NCBI RefSeq assembly: GCF_900156425.1
Contig: NZ_FTNO01000001.1
Coordinates: 186,001 to 250,000, forward strand
Direction of reading: 5' to 3'
DNA from: Haladaptatus litoreus
Lineage (GTDB): Archaea > Halobacteriota > Halobacteria > Halobacteriales > Haladaptataceae
Length of the DNA stretch: 64,000 nucleotides
Shown here: positions 16,976 through 25,468 of the stretch, piece after piece
How positions within the stretch are numbered: position 1 is the first letter of the stretch
Layout of the letters: each line of letters starts with the position of its first letter
Program-made: the position numbers and the translations under genes
The notes under the pieces: model-generated
What the model was told of the DNA's origin: nothing
Seen by the model: only the letters and a program-made list of their open reading frames with translations
Database searches by the model: none

Positions 16976-18306
16976 GCATAGCCTAAATCACGCAGTTGGG
17001 CTTCGACCGACTCCGAGACGGCCACGTCGTTTTCGATGAGCCTTCTGTCGAGTTCGTTCACGAGGGATTCGATTCGCTCCCGTGGCTTGTCTATTTCGCT
17101 GAGTTCGTGAAATCCATCGAGCGCTTCCCATCCGTAGTAATCGGGGGCAATCAGCGCGTGCATCTCCTCATCGAGTGATTCGGTGTCGAACCCGTCTCGT
17201 CCGAGTGCGATTCGGTGGCGGTTGGTCAGGCCGTGATATTCCGCCAGAAATTCAGTTTCTCCGGCGTTCTCTGTCCCTTCGAGTAAACTGCGCCCTCGCG
17301 ATTCGCCGCTTATGCCCGCCGTGTCGAGCACCGTCCGATGAACGTCGAGCAGGCTAACCGTTTCTTTCCGTGCGGTGTTGTTTCGAGATTCGCTTCGCTC
17401 ATCTCGCTTCCTCTCCCAAATACAGAGGGGAACCTTCGTCACTTCGGGATACAGCCCACAGAGATGTTCCCACGCGTCGTACTCGCCGAGAACTTCGCCG
17501 TGGTCGGAGAGCGTGATGATGTAGTCGAACTCCTCGCGAAGTTCCGCGAAGATGGCGCGATACATGGCAGAGAGGTACTGAACGCTGTCGTCGTACGCCT
17601 GCCGAATCGTTTCCGGGTTCGATTTGGGGCCTTCGAGCGTCGCCCGCAGACCGTTCAGTTCGGGTGGTTCCACGGTTCGATACTCCTCCGGCGGGGCGTA
17701 GGGAGTGTGGGCTTCCATCAGGTTGACGAACAGAAATTCGTCGTCCGCGAAATCGGTTTCGCGGACGAACTGGAGGGCTTCTGCCGCGCCGTCGTCGCGG
17801 GTCGCTCTGCCCCACCCTAAATCGCGGAGTTTCAGCAGTGCACCGCGCTTGAGTGAGGGAACCGTATCACAGTCCCCGGTCAGAACCCCCTGTAGAGCGT
17901 AGAGATAGCGTTCCGGGCCTTGTTCCCTCGTTTCGGCGATGAACCCGTCCCAGTCGAAGACGTTCTCCGAGAGGGCTTCGAGTCGCCAACTCCCCTCGAA
18001 CTGGTCGAATCCTCGGTGGAAATCGAACGGTCGGGAGACGTTGACGTTCGCGCTGAACGCCCGCGTGGTGTATCCCGAATCGCGGAAGGATTCCGCGAGA
18101 ACCGGTTCTTCACAATCCAGCAGTTGCGCCCCGGCGTACACCCCGAGTTCGCTCGCGTACTTTCCGGCGAACAGGGAGGCGTGGGCCGGGACTGTCCAGT
18201 GTGAGGTCGAATAGGCGTTCTCGAATCGCTGGCCCGGAAGCCAGTCGAAATGCCTGTCGAAAGCGTCCTTCCGGAGCGTGTCGAGGACGACGAGCGCGAC
18301 GTTCAT
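16972..18306 (-). CDS. Sulfatase-like protein (alkaline phosphatase superfamily)
   Basis: A 444-aa protein with the sulfatase fold. N-terminal VVLDTLRKDAF supplies the first metal ligand. The active-site segment SHWTVPAHASLFAGKYASE is near residues 35-53, and ITLSDHGEVLGEYDAWEH is the second metal-binding block. At the place of the formylglycine Cys (C-x-P-x-R) it reads T-V-P-A-H, so it cannot be activated like a classical sulfatase and may use Thr directly as a phosphatase or phosphotransferase. Start at 18306 forms an ATGA overlap with the upstream gene; the 54-codon upstream extension is rejected. Operon context points to modification of a surface glycan. Confidence 0.83.
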   Translation of the reverse strand: MNVALVVLDTLRKDAFDRHFDWLPGQRFENAYSTSHWTVPAHASLFAGKYASELGVYAGAQLLDCEEPVLAESFRDSGYTTRAFSANVNVSRPFDFHRGFDQFEGSWRLEALSENVFDWDGFIAETREQGPERYLYALQGVLTGDCDTVPSLKRGALLKLRDLGWGRATRDDGAAEALQFVRETDFADDEFLFVNLMEAHTPYAPPEEYRTVEPPELNGLRATLEGPKSNPETIRQAYDDSVQYLSAMYRAIFAELREEFDYIITLSDHGEVLGEYDAWEHLCGLYPEVTKVPLCIWERKRDERSESRNNTARKETVSLLDVHRTVLDTAGISGESRGRSLLEGTENAGETEFLAEYHGLTNRHRIALGRDGFDTESLDEEMHALIAPDYYGWEALDGFHELSEIDKPRERIESLVNELDRRLIENDVAVSESVEAQLRDLGYA

Positions 18307-19208
18307 CGGTACCCCAACGCCGACAGTCGCTCGGCAACCGACGTTTCCGTTTTCTCCATCCACGATTCCGGGTCGTGCGACCCGGAATCGTTCGCGGTGG
18401 TGATGACCCACGGAACTTCGCGCAGGACGCGAATCGGAACCCTGTCGGGATGCCCATAAATATACCATTCGCCGAACCCGTTGCCGTGGTCTGCGGTTAG
18501 CACGACTCGGCGTGCATCGAGGTTGTCGAGCAGGACTTTCACGTCGGAGAGGACGTACGTGAGGTTTTTCCGGTAGGAGTCCCAGACGCGGTTTCGCGTG
18601 AGGTCACCTCTCCGCAGGCGTTCCCAGACGCCGACCCGGTTTCCGAACTCGTCTCGACTCATCGCGTCGCCCGGAATCGGGTCGGGAACCGAGGGAAAAT
18701 GCGGTTGCATGTAGTGAACGACGAGCTTTTCGGGGTCGTATTCGCGCGCCGCCGAAATCGCTCGGTCGGTAACCGCGCGAGCGGGAACCGTCCCGAGTTC
18801 GTCGTCCCATGCGTCGCGCCACACCTCGTCCAACGCGGCGAAGTTTTCCGCATCGAGATGCTCGTCAGAGTTCGGATTTGCCGTGACGTGAACTGTGTCG
18901 GTACAGTCCCGCCCCGAAAAGTTCGCCCGCATCCATTCGTCGGAGCGCGTCCCCGCCGACTGGAATCGGTTGATTCGGTCGATGAACGAAAATTCGTCCG
19001 CGACCTGTCGCATGCAATCGACCCGACAACCATCGAGGACGACGAGCGCGTCCCACGGTTGGTCGTATATCGACTCCCCGTAGTTTCGGCGCTCGCCGAC
19101 TCTTCGGAGGACGCCCTTGTACAGTTCGTATGCCGATTTGTCCACGCCCTGCCACCCGTCTTCACGAACCCGACCTGTGCTTTCTGCGACCCAGTCGCCG
19201 AACGTCAT
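18303..19208 (-). CDS. Short sulfatase-fold protein, paralogue of the 12.3-kb gene
   Basis: A 301-aa protein with the same reduced layout as the protein at 12283-13242: a helical N-terminus, VVLDGCRVDCM near residue 56, VVHYMQPHFPSVPDP in the middle, and VVLTADHGNGFGEW near the C-terminus, ending LSALGYR. These are alkaline-phosphatase-superfamily metal sites without a formylglycine motif. It overlaps both neighbours (ATGA junctions at 19205-19208 and 18303-18306), indicating translational coupling. Likely adds or removes an ester group on the glycan built by the flanking transferases; this is inference. Confidence 0.8.
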   Translation of the reverse strand: MTFGDWVAESTGRVREDGWQGVDKSAYELYKGVLRRVGERRNYGESIYDQPWDALVVLDGCRVDCMRQVADEFSFIDRINRFQSAGTRSDEWMRANFSGRDCTDTVHVTANPNSDEHLDAENFAALDEVWRDAWDDELGTVPARAVTDRAISAAREYDPEKLVVHYMQPHFPSVPDPIPGDAMSRDEFGNRVGVWERLRRGDLTRNRVWDSYRKNLTYVLSDVKVLLDNLDARRVVLTADHGNGFGEWYIYGHPDRVPIRVLREVPWVITTANDSGSHDPESWMEKTETSVAERLSALGYR

Positions 19209-19882
19209 CGCCTTCCTCCGGCGTACCGAACCCTATCGACCGTGTCCCAGAATCCACGTCGCCAGAGCCAGTCGTTTACTTTTCCGACAGCCGTCTGCGG
19301 GACGATTCGCTCCCGATAGCGATTGGGATACTCGCGTCGAAGGCGCGCTTCCTTTTCGGCGTCGATGCGTGCCCGCGTCCTGTCGGGATGGTACATCAAC
19401 AGATTCGGGTCGTAGCGACAGATTCCGTGTGATTCCATTCGCCAGCCAAATTCGGTGTCGTCGCGCCATCCCGCGTACTCGCTGTCGAATCCACCCGCGG
19501 AAAGCGCTGTTTCGCGGTCGAACACGAGGTTACAGCCGACGTACAATCCTTCGCCGTGATAGGTTCTCCCCCCCTGTACGGCTCCCTCGACGCAAATCGT
19601 CTCTTCGTCTTCCGAGAGTGCTTCCGCCGCCTGTGCCACCCAGTCGTGTGGTGGTCGGCAGTCGTCGTCTGTGAGGGCTATTGTGTCGGCCGTTGCGGCC
19701 TCGATACCGGCGTTTCGAGCCTCACAGATATTCATTTCGGCGTCATCGACTACCAAAACCTCGAAATCGGTCATCGTCTGGTTGCGGAGGGCGGCGACCA
19801 CACCCTCGTGGTCGTTCGCCGGAAGCGTTGGAATCACGACCGAAACGCGAGGTTCAGTGGATGTGTACGGTTTTCGTATCAT
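19205..19882 (-). CDS. Glycosyltransferase family 2
   Basis: A 225-aa GT-A enzyme transferring a sugar from a nucleotide donor. SVVIPTLPANDHEGVVAAL opens the Rossmann-like fold, FEVLVVDDAEMN follows, and LTDDDCRPPHDW carries the DxD metal site near residue 90. GWRDDTEFGWRMESHG is the acceptor-side motif. Start ATG at 19882 is preferred; it lies inside the end of the upstream GT4 gene (28-bp overlap), whereas the longer frame would overlap by 157 bp with low-complexity sequence. No transmembrane helix, so it works at the cytoplasmic face. Confidence 0.88.
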   Translation of the reverse strand: MIRKPYTSTEPRVSVVIPTLPANDHEGVVAALRNQTMTDFEVLVVDDAEMNICEARNAGIEAATADTIALTDDDCRPPHDWVAQAAEALSEDEETICVEGAVQGGRTYHGEGLYVGCNLVFDRETALSAGGFDSEYAGWRDDTEFGWRMESHGICRYDPNLLMYHPDRTRARIDAEKEARLRREYPNRYRERIVPQTAVGKVNDWLWRRGFWDTVDRVRYAGGRR

Positions 19883-21032
19883 TGTTGACTGCGGAGCGCT
19901 TCGAGGCGGCTTCCGCGTGCGTTCTGTTGACCAGTTCGAGAAGGTTGTCCGCGAACGTCGTTCGGTCGTAGCGTTCCGCAAACCGTCGAATTTCGTCGCC
20001 GTCGAAGTCATTCGGGTCGAATCGCTCGACTGCGGCTCGCAGTGATGCCACGGTCGATTCGAACCGGAGTCCGGTCACTCCGTCCACGACCTGCTGGCGG
20101 GTATAGCCCTCGTTCACTCCGATGAGGGGTTTTCCAGCCGACAGCGCTTCCGCCCCGACGAGGCCGAAATCCTCGTCCTTGGGTGCGTAGACGACTGCAG
20201 TTGCACGAGCGACCACGTCCTCGATGTTGTCCACGTAGCCGAGCAGTTCGATGTTGTCACAGTCGCGCGCCTTCCGTTCGAGCGCTTCGCGTTCTTGGCC
20301 ATCTCCGACGACGACGAGGCGTTCGTCAAGTCCGGCGAACGCATCGACCACGAGGTCGATGCGTTTTTCGGGCGAAAGCCGCGACCACGTCACGAAGTAG
20401 CCGTCGTCACCGTCGTCGTACCAGTCGCCGGTTACCGGCGGATAGAGAACCACGGAATCTCTGTCGTAGTATCGCTGGATTCGGTCGCGCACCAGTTCGC
20501 TGTTGGCGACGAACTGGTCAACGTAATCGTTCGCCTCCTTGTCCAACGTGCGCCACCATTTCGCGTACGCCTTCAGCGCGAACCGGATGCCGGGATAATC
20601 GAACCCGGATAGCCGCTCGCGGTAGAGGTCGTAGAGCCACCGTGGCGGACTGTGCGGATAATGAAGCACCGTCTGTTCGACGGGCGGAACGTAGGATTTC
20701 GAGAGCGGCGCGCTCTCCACCAGCACGTCGTAGGCCGCAAGTTCGTCGTGTGCATCGGTCAAATCGAATGCGACCGACAGCGTTTCCAACGGATTCATTC
20801 CCTCGTTCTTCCATTCGAGGAATCGCCCGGAGAGGCCGCGAGTGTACTTCCTTTGCTGAATCGGAATGACAGTCACGTCCTCCGGAAGGCTGACACCCTC
20901 CGCGACGTACATCGTGTAAATAGGTGCATCGAGCACTCGCGCCGTCTCGATTGCAAACCGTTCTCCGCCTCCCATCCCGGGAAGCCGGTCGTGCAACACC
21001 GCCGAAGAGATACCCTGTTTTTCCTGCTTCAT
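19854..21032 (-). CDS. Glycosyltransferase family 4 (GT-B)
   Basis: A 392-aa GT-B glycosyltransferase, first gene of the glycan operon. The N-terminal acceptor domain begins SSAVLHDRLPGMGGGERFAIETA, and the C-terminal donor domain contains YFVTWSRLSPEKRIDLVVDAFAG and the EDFGLVGAEALSAGKPLIGVNEG E-x7-E nucleotide-sugar motif. It acts on a lipid-linked or cytoplasmic acceptor. Two starts are possible (21044 or 21032); MKQEKQG at 21032 is chosen. A TATA element at 21073-21086 is positioned to drive the whole five-gene unit. Confidence 0.9.
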   Translation of the reverse strand: MKQEKQGISSAVLHDRLPGMGGGERFAIETARVLDAPIYTMYVAEGVSLPEDVTVIPIQQRKYTRGLSGRFLEWKNEGMNPLETLSVAFDLTDAHDELAAYDVLVESAPLSKSYVPPVEQTVLHYPHSPPRWLYDLYRERLSGFDYPGIRFALKAYAKWWRTLDKEANDYVDQFVANSELVRDRIQRYYDRDSVVLYPPVTGDWYDDGDDGYFVTWSRLSPEKRIDLVVDAFAGLDERLVVVGDGQEREALERKARDCDNIELLGYVDNIEDVVARATAVVYAPKDEDFGLVGAEALSAGKPLIGVNEGYTRQQVVDGVTGLRFESTVASLRAAVERFDPNDFDGDEIRRFAERYDRTTFADNLLELVNRTHAEAASKRSAVNNDTKTVHIH

Positions 21033-21072
21033 TGGCCCACCCATCGGGTTTGACAGTGCTACACCGTAGCCG

Positions 21073-21086
21073 AATATAAATTATAT
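21073..21086 (-). promoter_or_regulatory. Putative TATA element of the glycan operon
   Basis: The minus strand reads TATAATTTATATTC across these positions, about 30-40 bp before the two candidate starts of the GT4 gene. It is the only strong AT-rich stretch in the 130-bp gap and the only intergenic promoter candidate before 15491. Confidence 0.5.
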
Positions 21087-21164
21087 GCCGGATTTGAAAA
21101 CAATGGTCGCTCTCCGCGCGTCTTTCCCTATCGAATCAAAACCGTATTTCGGAACCGCACCGAT

Positions 21165-22181
21165 TCACGCCGAATCCAAAAGCGGGTGCGACGACCGAAC
21201 TGCCGAAACGGTTTCCAGCACGTCCTCGTTTGCTTCTTCCTCGGGGACGACCGGCTCCATCCCGTCGAACACTTCGTGAACGATTGCGACCCCGTCCGAA
21301 AGCGTATCCAGACCGTAGCCGCCTTCTAAAATGAATCCGAGCGCGGCATCGACTTCGTCCGCGACTGCACGAACGCGCGCCGTGAGCATGCCGTATCCCT
21401 CGGTCGAGACGCGCATCCGCGAAATCGGGTCGTGGCGGTGGGCGTCGAATCCCGCGCTCACCAGCAGTAGGTCGGGGTCGAACGTCGTAATCGTGGGTGC
21501 GACCAGTTCGTCGAACGTCGTTCTGTATTCCGGGTCGCCCGACCCTGCTGGGAGTGGGGCGTTGAGGGTCGTTCCTTCCCCGTCTCCTTCGCCAACCTCT
21601 TCGATTTCGCCCGTCCCGGGATACAGTCCCTCCTCGTGAATCGAGGCGTAAAAGACGTTTTCGTCGTCGTAGAAAATGTCCTGTGTCCCGTTTCCGTGGT
21701 GAACGTCCCAGTCGAAGATGGCCACTCGTTCCGCCTCGCCCCTGTCGATGACCGACTGGGCCGCGACCGCGGCGTTGTTGAAGAAACAAAAACCCATGGC
21801 GTCGTCGCCGACCGCGTGGTGCCCCGGCGGTCGGCCAAGCGCGAACGGCGTATTCCGTCCGTCGTCGCCCGCCAACGCTCGCTTTGCCGACCAGCACGAC
21901 AGGCCGGAACTCTGTAGCGCGGCGTCCCACGTTGCTTCCACTGCGACGGTGTCGGGGTCCCAGTTTCCGCCACCGTTCGCACAGAACTCACGGAACTCGG
22001 TGACGTAGTCCACGTCGTGAACTGCGGTTACCTCGGATTCCGTCGCTGGTGCGGGGTCGATATACTCGACACCGTGTTTTCGCGTGAGTGCCTGTCGAAT
22101 CGCCCGCAGGCGGTCGGGTGTTTCTGGATGGCGCTTCCCGGTGTCGTGAGCTAAACAAGCCTCGCTGTAGCCGAATTTCAT
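21165..22181 (-). CDS. Histone deacetylase-family protein (AcuC/class II HDAC-like)
   Basis: A 338-aa zinc-dependent deacetylase. RPPGHHA (charge-relay His pair) is at 117-122, DWDVHHGNGT (zinc Asp and His) at 157-166, SAGFDAH (second zinc Asp) at 242-248, and FILEGGYGLDTL carries the catalytic Tyr region. All zinc ligands are present. It would deacetylate lysines or small acetylated amines or polyamines. Its ATG overlaps the stop codon of the histone gene (ATGA, 22178-22181), so the two are translated from one message. Whether histone is its substrate is unproven. Confidence 0.93.
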   Translation of the reverse strand: MKFGYSEACLAHDTGKRHPETPDRLRAIRQALTRKHGVEYIDPAPATESEVTAVHDVDYVTEFREFCANGGGNWDPDTVAVEATWDAALQSSGLSCWSAKRALAGDDGRNTPFALGRPPGHHAVGDDAMGFCFFNNAAVAAQSVIDRGEAERVAIFDWDVHHGNGTQDIFYDDENVFYASIHEEGLYPGTGEIEEVGEGDGEGTTLNAPLPAGSGDPEYRTTFDELVAPTITTFDPDLLLVSAGFDAHRHDPISRMRVSTEGYGMLTARVRAVADEVDAALGFILEGGYGLDTLSDGVAIVHEVFDGMEPVVPEEEANEDVLETVSAVRSSHPLLDSA

Positions 22182-22609
22182 TCGAACAGCCTGAAGTAAG
22201 TCTCGATGTCCTCGGCCTTAACCGTTCGCCGGTCGGCGTGATGCGCGAGAATCGACGCGGCGGACGCGACGTTGTTCGCGTAATCTTCGAGAATGTCGGC
22301 CAACGCGACGCGCGCACCCATTGCGACACGGTAATCGTTGTCAATGTCGAGGCGCGCGATTCGGTCAACCGGGGCAACTGGCAGGGTGAGGTCGTCCTTG
22401 TCGATGACCTGTTGAACGCCGAAATCCTCCGCCATCAGCGTTTTTCGTCCATCCTTCGTCGCCTCCTTCGCCGCGTCCGTCGCCAGATCTGCGCCGTGTG
22501 TCTGAATCCGACGGGCGAGTTCTTCTGCCGCCCCCGCACTGACGCGGAGGGAACCCGCGTTTCGTCGGATTATCGTATCGACCGGCGCAAACGGAAGCTC
22601 AACGCTCAT
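22178..22609 (-). CDS. hstA: Doublet archaeal histone (two fused histone folds)
   Basis: A 143-aa protein with two histone folds in tandem. Fold 1 runs from LPFAPVDTIIRRNAG to TLMAEDFGVQQVID, and fold 2 from LPVAPVDRIARLDI to TVKAEDIETYFRLF. Each has the short-long-short helix pattern and the R-x-T/S and D ends of archaeal histones. Haloarchaeal histones are fused dimers of this length. It is acidic with few Lys, so DNA affinity may be low. ATG at 22609 is selected; the 96-codon Ser-rich extension is an antisense shadow of the small acidic gene opposite. Co-transcribed with the HDAC-family gene. Confidence 0.95.
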   Translation of the reverse strand: MSVELPFAPVDTIIRRNAGSLRVSAGAAEELARRIQTHGADLATDAAKEATKDGRKTLMAEDFGVQQVIDKDDLTLPVAPVDRIARLDIDNDYRVAMGARVALADILEDYANNVASAASILAHHADRRTVKAEDIETYFRLFE

Positions 22610-22760
22610 AATCCAACAGCGGGAGTGTGTCGTCCTTAATCTTTCCCTACAGCCGTTCGCGGCAAACTGGACGGGTACGATAACACGGGCAAAGTGGCAC
22701 GAGTTGAACGGCGAATCTGCCAGCACGAATAAGAGCGATGACGTTGAACCATCGGCTACA

Positions 22761-22973
22761 ATGAGCGACGACAACCCACGCGGACGCGACCGAACGCTGG
22801 CCAAAGAGAAAGAAGAAACCGAAGAAGCGGAAGACAAGGAAGAAGCCGAGCAAGCCCGCGAAGACGAACTCGAAGACGAAACCGAAGTCGAACACAAAGA
22901 AGCACGCGAAGACGCCGCGGCCGACGAGCAGAACGTCGATAACCACCGTGACGAAGAACCGTTCGAGAGCTGA
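22761..22973 (+). CDS. Small highly charged protein, unknown
   Basis: A 70-aa hydrophilic protein that is almost entirely Glu, Asp, Lys, Arg and Ala (KEKEETEEAEDKEEAEQ), predicted as one long charged helix or disordered chain. No Cys, no hydrophobic core, no recognised family. ATG at 22761 starts MSDDNPRGRD, a typical haloarchaeal opening; the frame upstream is less convincing. It is divergent from the histone gene and convergent with the RPA gene (15 bp apart). Possibly a short conserved haloarchaeal protein; it may be an overcall. Confidence 0.55.
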   Translation: MSDDNPRGRDRTLAKEKEETEEAEDKEEAEQAREDELEDETEVEHKEAREDAAADEQNVDNHRDEEPFES

Positions 22974-22987
22974 ATCGAGAACGAGAA

Positions 22988-24430
22988 CTAAAACACGTCT
23001 TCTGCGTCGAGCGTTCCATCGCGGAGTTCTCCCCGGGCGGTAACCTCCTGCCCGAGGTGAACGTCCGCGGTCGTCTCGACGCTCACCGTTTCTTCGCCGT
23101 CGTCGAGGACGACGGGGTTCCCGTCCTGTACGACTGTGCCGGTAAATTCGATTTGTTCGCCAGCGGTGCTGTCCGTTGTTCCGTTCGTATTCGTCGCACT
23201 CGTGCTGGCAGAATCCGTTGAATCGTCATTCCCGTTTTCACTTCCGTCTTCGTCACCACCGAACGCGCCGAGTCCGGTCGTCTCGCTGTCGCTCGACTCA
23301 CTCGACTCGGTCGATTCCGTCGAGGAATCGCTGTCGAGGACGGAGATTGTGGACTGCCATCCGGCGGAGGCTTCGATGTCGTCGGCCCAGCCGTCTTTCA
23401 CGTCCACGTCCGCGAACTGTGCTTTGTCGCCCGGTGCGAGTTCGATGTCCGCTTTCTCGCCCCAGAGGGCGACTCGGATGTCGCCCGTCTCGTCCTGTAC
23501 GCGGACGTTTTTGACCTGCCCTTCCGAGCCGTCATCGCGGTCGAAGGTTCGTTTCGGGTCGGCAGAACGGATCACGCCCGCGATGTCCACCGTGTCGCCG
23601 ATTTGGAGGTCGGCGATTGGCGTGCTTTCGGGGACGTAGTCGATGTCCGCTTCGATGGTTTCGACTGCACCACGGTTGCCGACGTGGAGTTCCAGACTCC
23701 CGTTTCGCTCGCGCACGTAGCCATCGACCACCTCGACCGAGATGCCGGGCGAGAATTCTTCGGCGGTGTTCGCCTGATCGTCCCAGAGTGTGACGCGCAG
23801 TCTGCCCGTCTCGTCGCCGAGGGTCAGGTTCGCGACCTGACCCTCGGAACCGTCGTCGCGGTCGAAGGTACGGACAGCGCTGGTGTCCAACAGTTTTCCT
23901 TGCAGGTTCACGTCCGACAGGCCGAGCGAAAGGTCAGAAATCGAGTAGGTGTCCTGTACCTGTACGTCGATTTTCGTGTCCTCGTCCTGTTCGGCTTGGT
24001 CGACGCTGACCTCCGTGCCGTTGTAGCCGTCCTTCGGTCGACCCTTGATTCGGAGCACCTGCCCCGCTTCGAGTTCTTCCTTCGCGGCCTCGGCCTGTTC
24101 GTCCCAGAGCGAGATGCGAATCGACCCTGTTTCGTCCGCGACATCGACGTTCAGGACGCGGCCGTCCTCGTCGTCCCCGTCGCGGTCGAAGGTGCGAATA
24201 TCGCCGACGCTGGTGACCTTGGCGATGAACTTCACTTCGTCCATGCCGGGTTCGATGTCGGCGACCCCGTTCACTTCGTCCTCGTCTAGTTCGTGGGCAA
24301 TGAGCATCGCGGCGGTTTCTTCGTCCGCAAGCCCGCCCATCTGTTCTACTTTTTCCTCGACGGCGTCCCGGAACTCGTCCAGAGAGATGTCGGCGTCGAG
24401 GTCCCCGTGTACCTCGTCTATAACGCCCAT
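22988..24430 (-). CDS. rpa2: Replication protein A, multi-OB-fold single-stranded DNA-binding protein
   Basis: A 480-aa ssDNA-binding protein for replication and repair. After an N-terminal helical segment there are three similar OB folds (about 60-160, 165-265 and 270-365), each with the repeated blocks TFDRDDGSEGQV, V.DETG.IRV.LW and L..G..V. A Ser/Thr/Glu/Asn-rich linker of about 60 residues follows, then a short C-terminal OB-like domain (IEFTGTVVQDGNPVVLDDGEE). No zinc finger is seen, which matches the H. volcanii Rpa2 type as I recall it rather than Rpa1/3. It is monocistronic, adjacent to the chromatin genes. Confidence 0.92.
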   Translation of the reverse strand: MGVIDEVHGDLDADISLDEFRDAVEEKVEQMGGLADEETAAMLIAHELDEDEVNGVADIEPGMDEVKFIAKVTSVGDIRTFDRDGDDEDGRVLNVDVADETGSIRISLWDEQAEAAKEELEAGQVLRIKGRPKDGYNGTEVSVDQAEQDEDTKIDVQVQDTYSISDLSLGLSDVNLQGKLLDTSAVRTFDRDDGSEGQVANLTLGDETGRLRVTLWDDQANTAEEFSPGISVEVVDGYVRERNGSLELHVGNRGAVETIEADIDYVPESTPIADLQIGDTVDIAGVIRSADPKRTFDRDDGSEGQVKNVRVQDETGDIRVALWGEKADIELAPGDKAQFADVDVKDGWADDIEASAGWQSTISVLDSDSSTESTESSESSDSETTGLGAFGGDEDGSENGNDDSTDSASTSATNTNGTTDSTAGEQIEFTGTVVQDGNPVVLDDGEETVSVETTADVHLGQEVTARGELRDGTLDAEDVF

Positions 24431-24572
24431 AATCGTACTGTGGTGCAGGGTTGGCCGTCGCTTAAGCGTTGTCTTTGTGTCGGCAGACCGACGCCGTCCG
24501 GCGGTTGTCCGGCGGGCGGTTGTCTCGCGTTTCGACTCATGAACGACAGTGGTCGCGTCTTCTAAAATAAAC

Positions 24573-24635
24573 CTACGCCTCGTCGGTGGTCACGACGCTG
24601 TTCGACATCGTCACGCGGTCGAACCAACTGTTCAC
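24573..24635 (-). CDS. Possible 20-aa micro-ORF overlapping the lipoprotein stop
   Basis: GTG at 24633-24635 overlaps the TGA of the lipoprotein gene (GTGA), and the frame continues for 20 codons (start VNSWFDRVT, end VVTTDEA) to TAG. Almost all codons end in G or C, as in real genes here. It may be a coupled microprotein, or chance. No family recognised. Confidence 0.25.
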   Translation of the reverse strand: MNSWFDRVTMSNSVVTTDEA

Positions 24636-25231
24636 GCTCCCTCGGTTGCCTCTCCGCTTCCGTGTCCTGCCGAGGTTACCTCCTTCGTCTCGCCTTGGCT
24701 CTCGTGGGAAACCGACACGGAACTCGGAACGCCGGAACTGAACGCGAACTCCGATTCGTATTCGATTGCGCCGAGACACTGCTGGCAGGTGCTGACGCCC
24801 TCTCCTTCCTTCTTTTTCGCGCGGATGGTGACGTTCAGCGTCCCCGACTCTCGGTCGTAGTTCACGTTCCCCAGTTTCGGGACGTAGCAGGGGTCGCTCG
24901 TGCGAATGGTTCCGGTCACGAGAACCGTGGATTCCGATTCGTTGAACTCGACGGACGCCTCTTCGGGTTTGCCGTCCGCACATCCGGCGTTGACGATTTC
25001 GACTGAGCGATTCTGGAGAGATGGGTTGGATTCTGCCGTGGTTTCCTCGCTCGTGGTTTCTTCTGTGGTCGTCTCGTCGGTCGTTTCTTCAGTCGAGGTT
25101 TCGGTCGGCGTGGATTCGTCTTCCGTATTCTCGGGTGCGCCGCCGGGCGACCCACCGTCGCTGAGACAACCGGCCAACGCGCCAACTGTCATCGCCGCGC
25201 CTGCTTGCTTGAGGATGGTTCGTCGTTGCAT
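24632..25231 (-). CDS. Tat-exported lipoprotein of unknown function
   Basis: A 199-aa secreted lipoprotein. The N-terminus MQRRTILKQAGAA carries the twin-arginine, and the lipobox ALAGC is near residue 22. It is followed by a low-complexity Thr/Glu linker (about residues 35-65) typical of haloarchaeal surface proteins. The mature domain has four Cys, including a CQQCLG knuckle, and beta-rich sequence, suggesting a small disulfide-bonded or metal-binding fold. ATG at 25231 is selected because it begins the signal; the frame's 36 upstream codons are discarded. Function unknown. Confidence 0.8.
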   Translation of the reverse strand: MQRRTILKQAGAAMTVGALAGCLSDGGSPGGAPENTEDESTPTETSTEETTDETTTEETTSEETTAESNPSLQNRSVEIVNAGCADGKPEEASVEFNESESTVLVTGTIRTSDPCYVPKLGNVNYDRESGTLNVTIRAKKKEGEGVSTCQQCLGAIEYESEFAFSSGVPSSVSVSHESQGETKEVTSAGHGSGEATEGA

Positions 25232-25395
25232 ATCAATAGCCACCGCACCCATCCTAAAAGAACTCCCGTAGGCGAAAAGAGCGATTTGAGTTACCCGCAT
25301 ATTTCGGCTCACAAATATTCGAGGGACTGCGTGGCACACCCACAGTGCCCCCAGACCGTAACCCCTATTAAGGCAACCGCGAAATGAATGAATGA

Positions 25396-25468
25396 GTCCT
25401 GGTAGGGTAGTGGACTATCCTCTTGGCTTGCGGAGCCAGGGACCGGAGTTCAAATCTCCGTCAGGACG
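25396..25468 (+). tRNA. tRNA-Arg (GCG)
   Basis: A 73-nt cloverleaf: acceptor gtcctgg/tcaggac (one G-T pair), anticodon stem ttggc/gccag with loop ttgcgga (anticodon GCG), T-arm cggag-ttcaaat-ctccg, discriminator g. No intron and no encoded CCA. Copies of its 3' end recur downstream. Confidence 0.94.

Noticed and set aside
22610..22897. 96-codon Ser-rich extension of the histone
   Set aside because: It is the antisense of the acidic small gene and has no histone features; histone fold 1 begins directly after ATG 22609.
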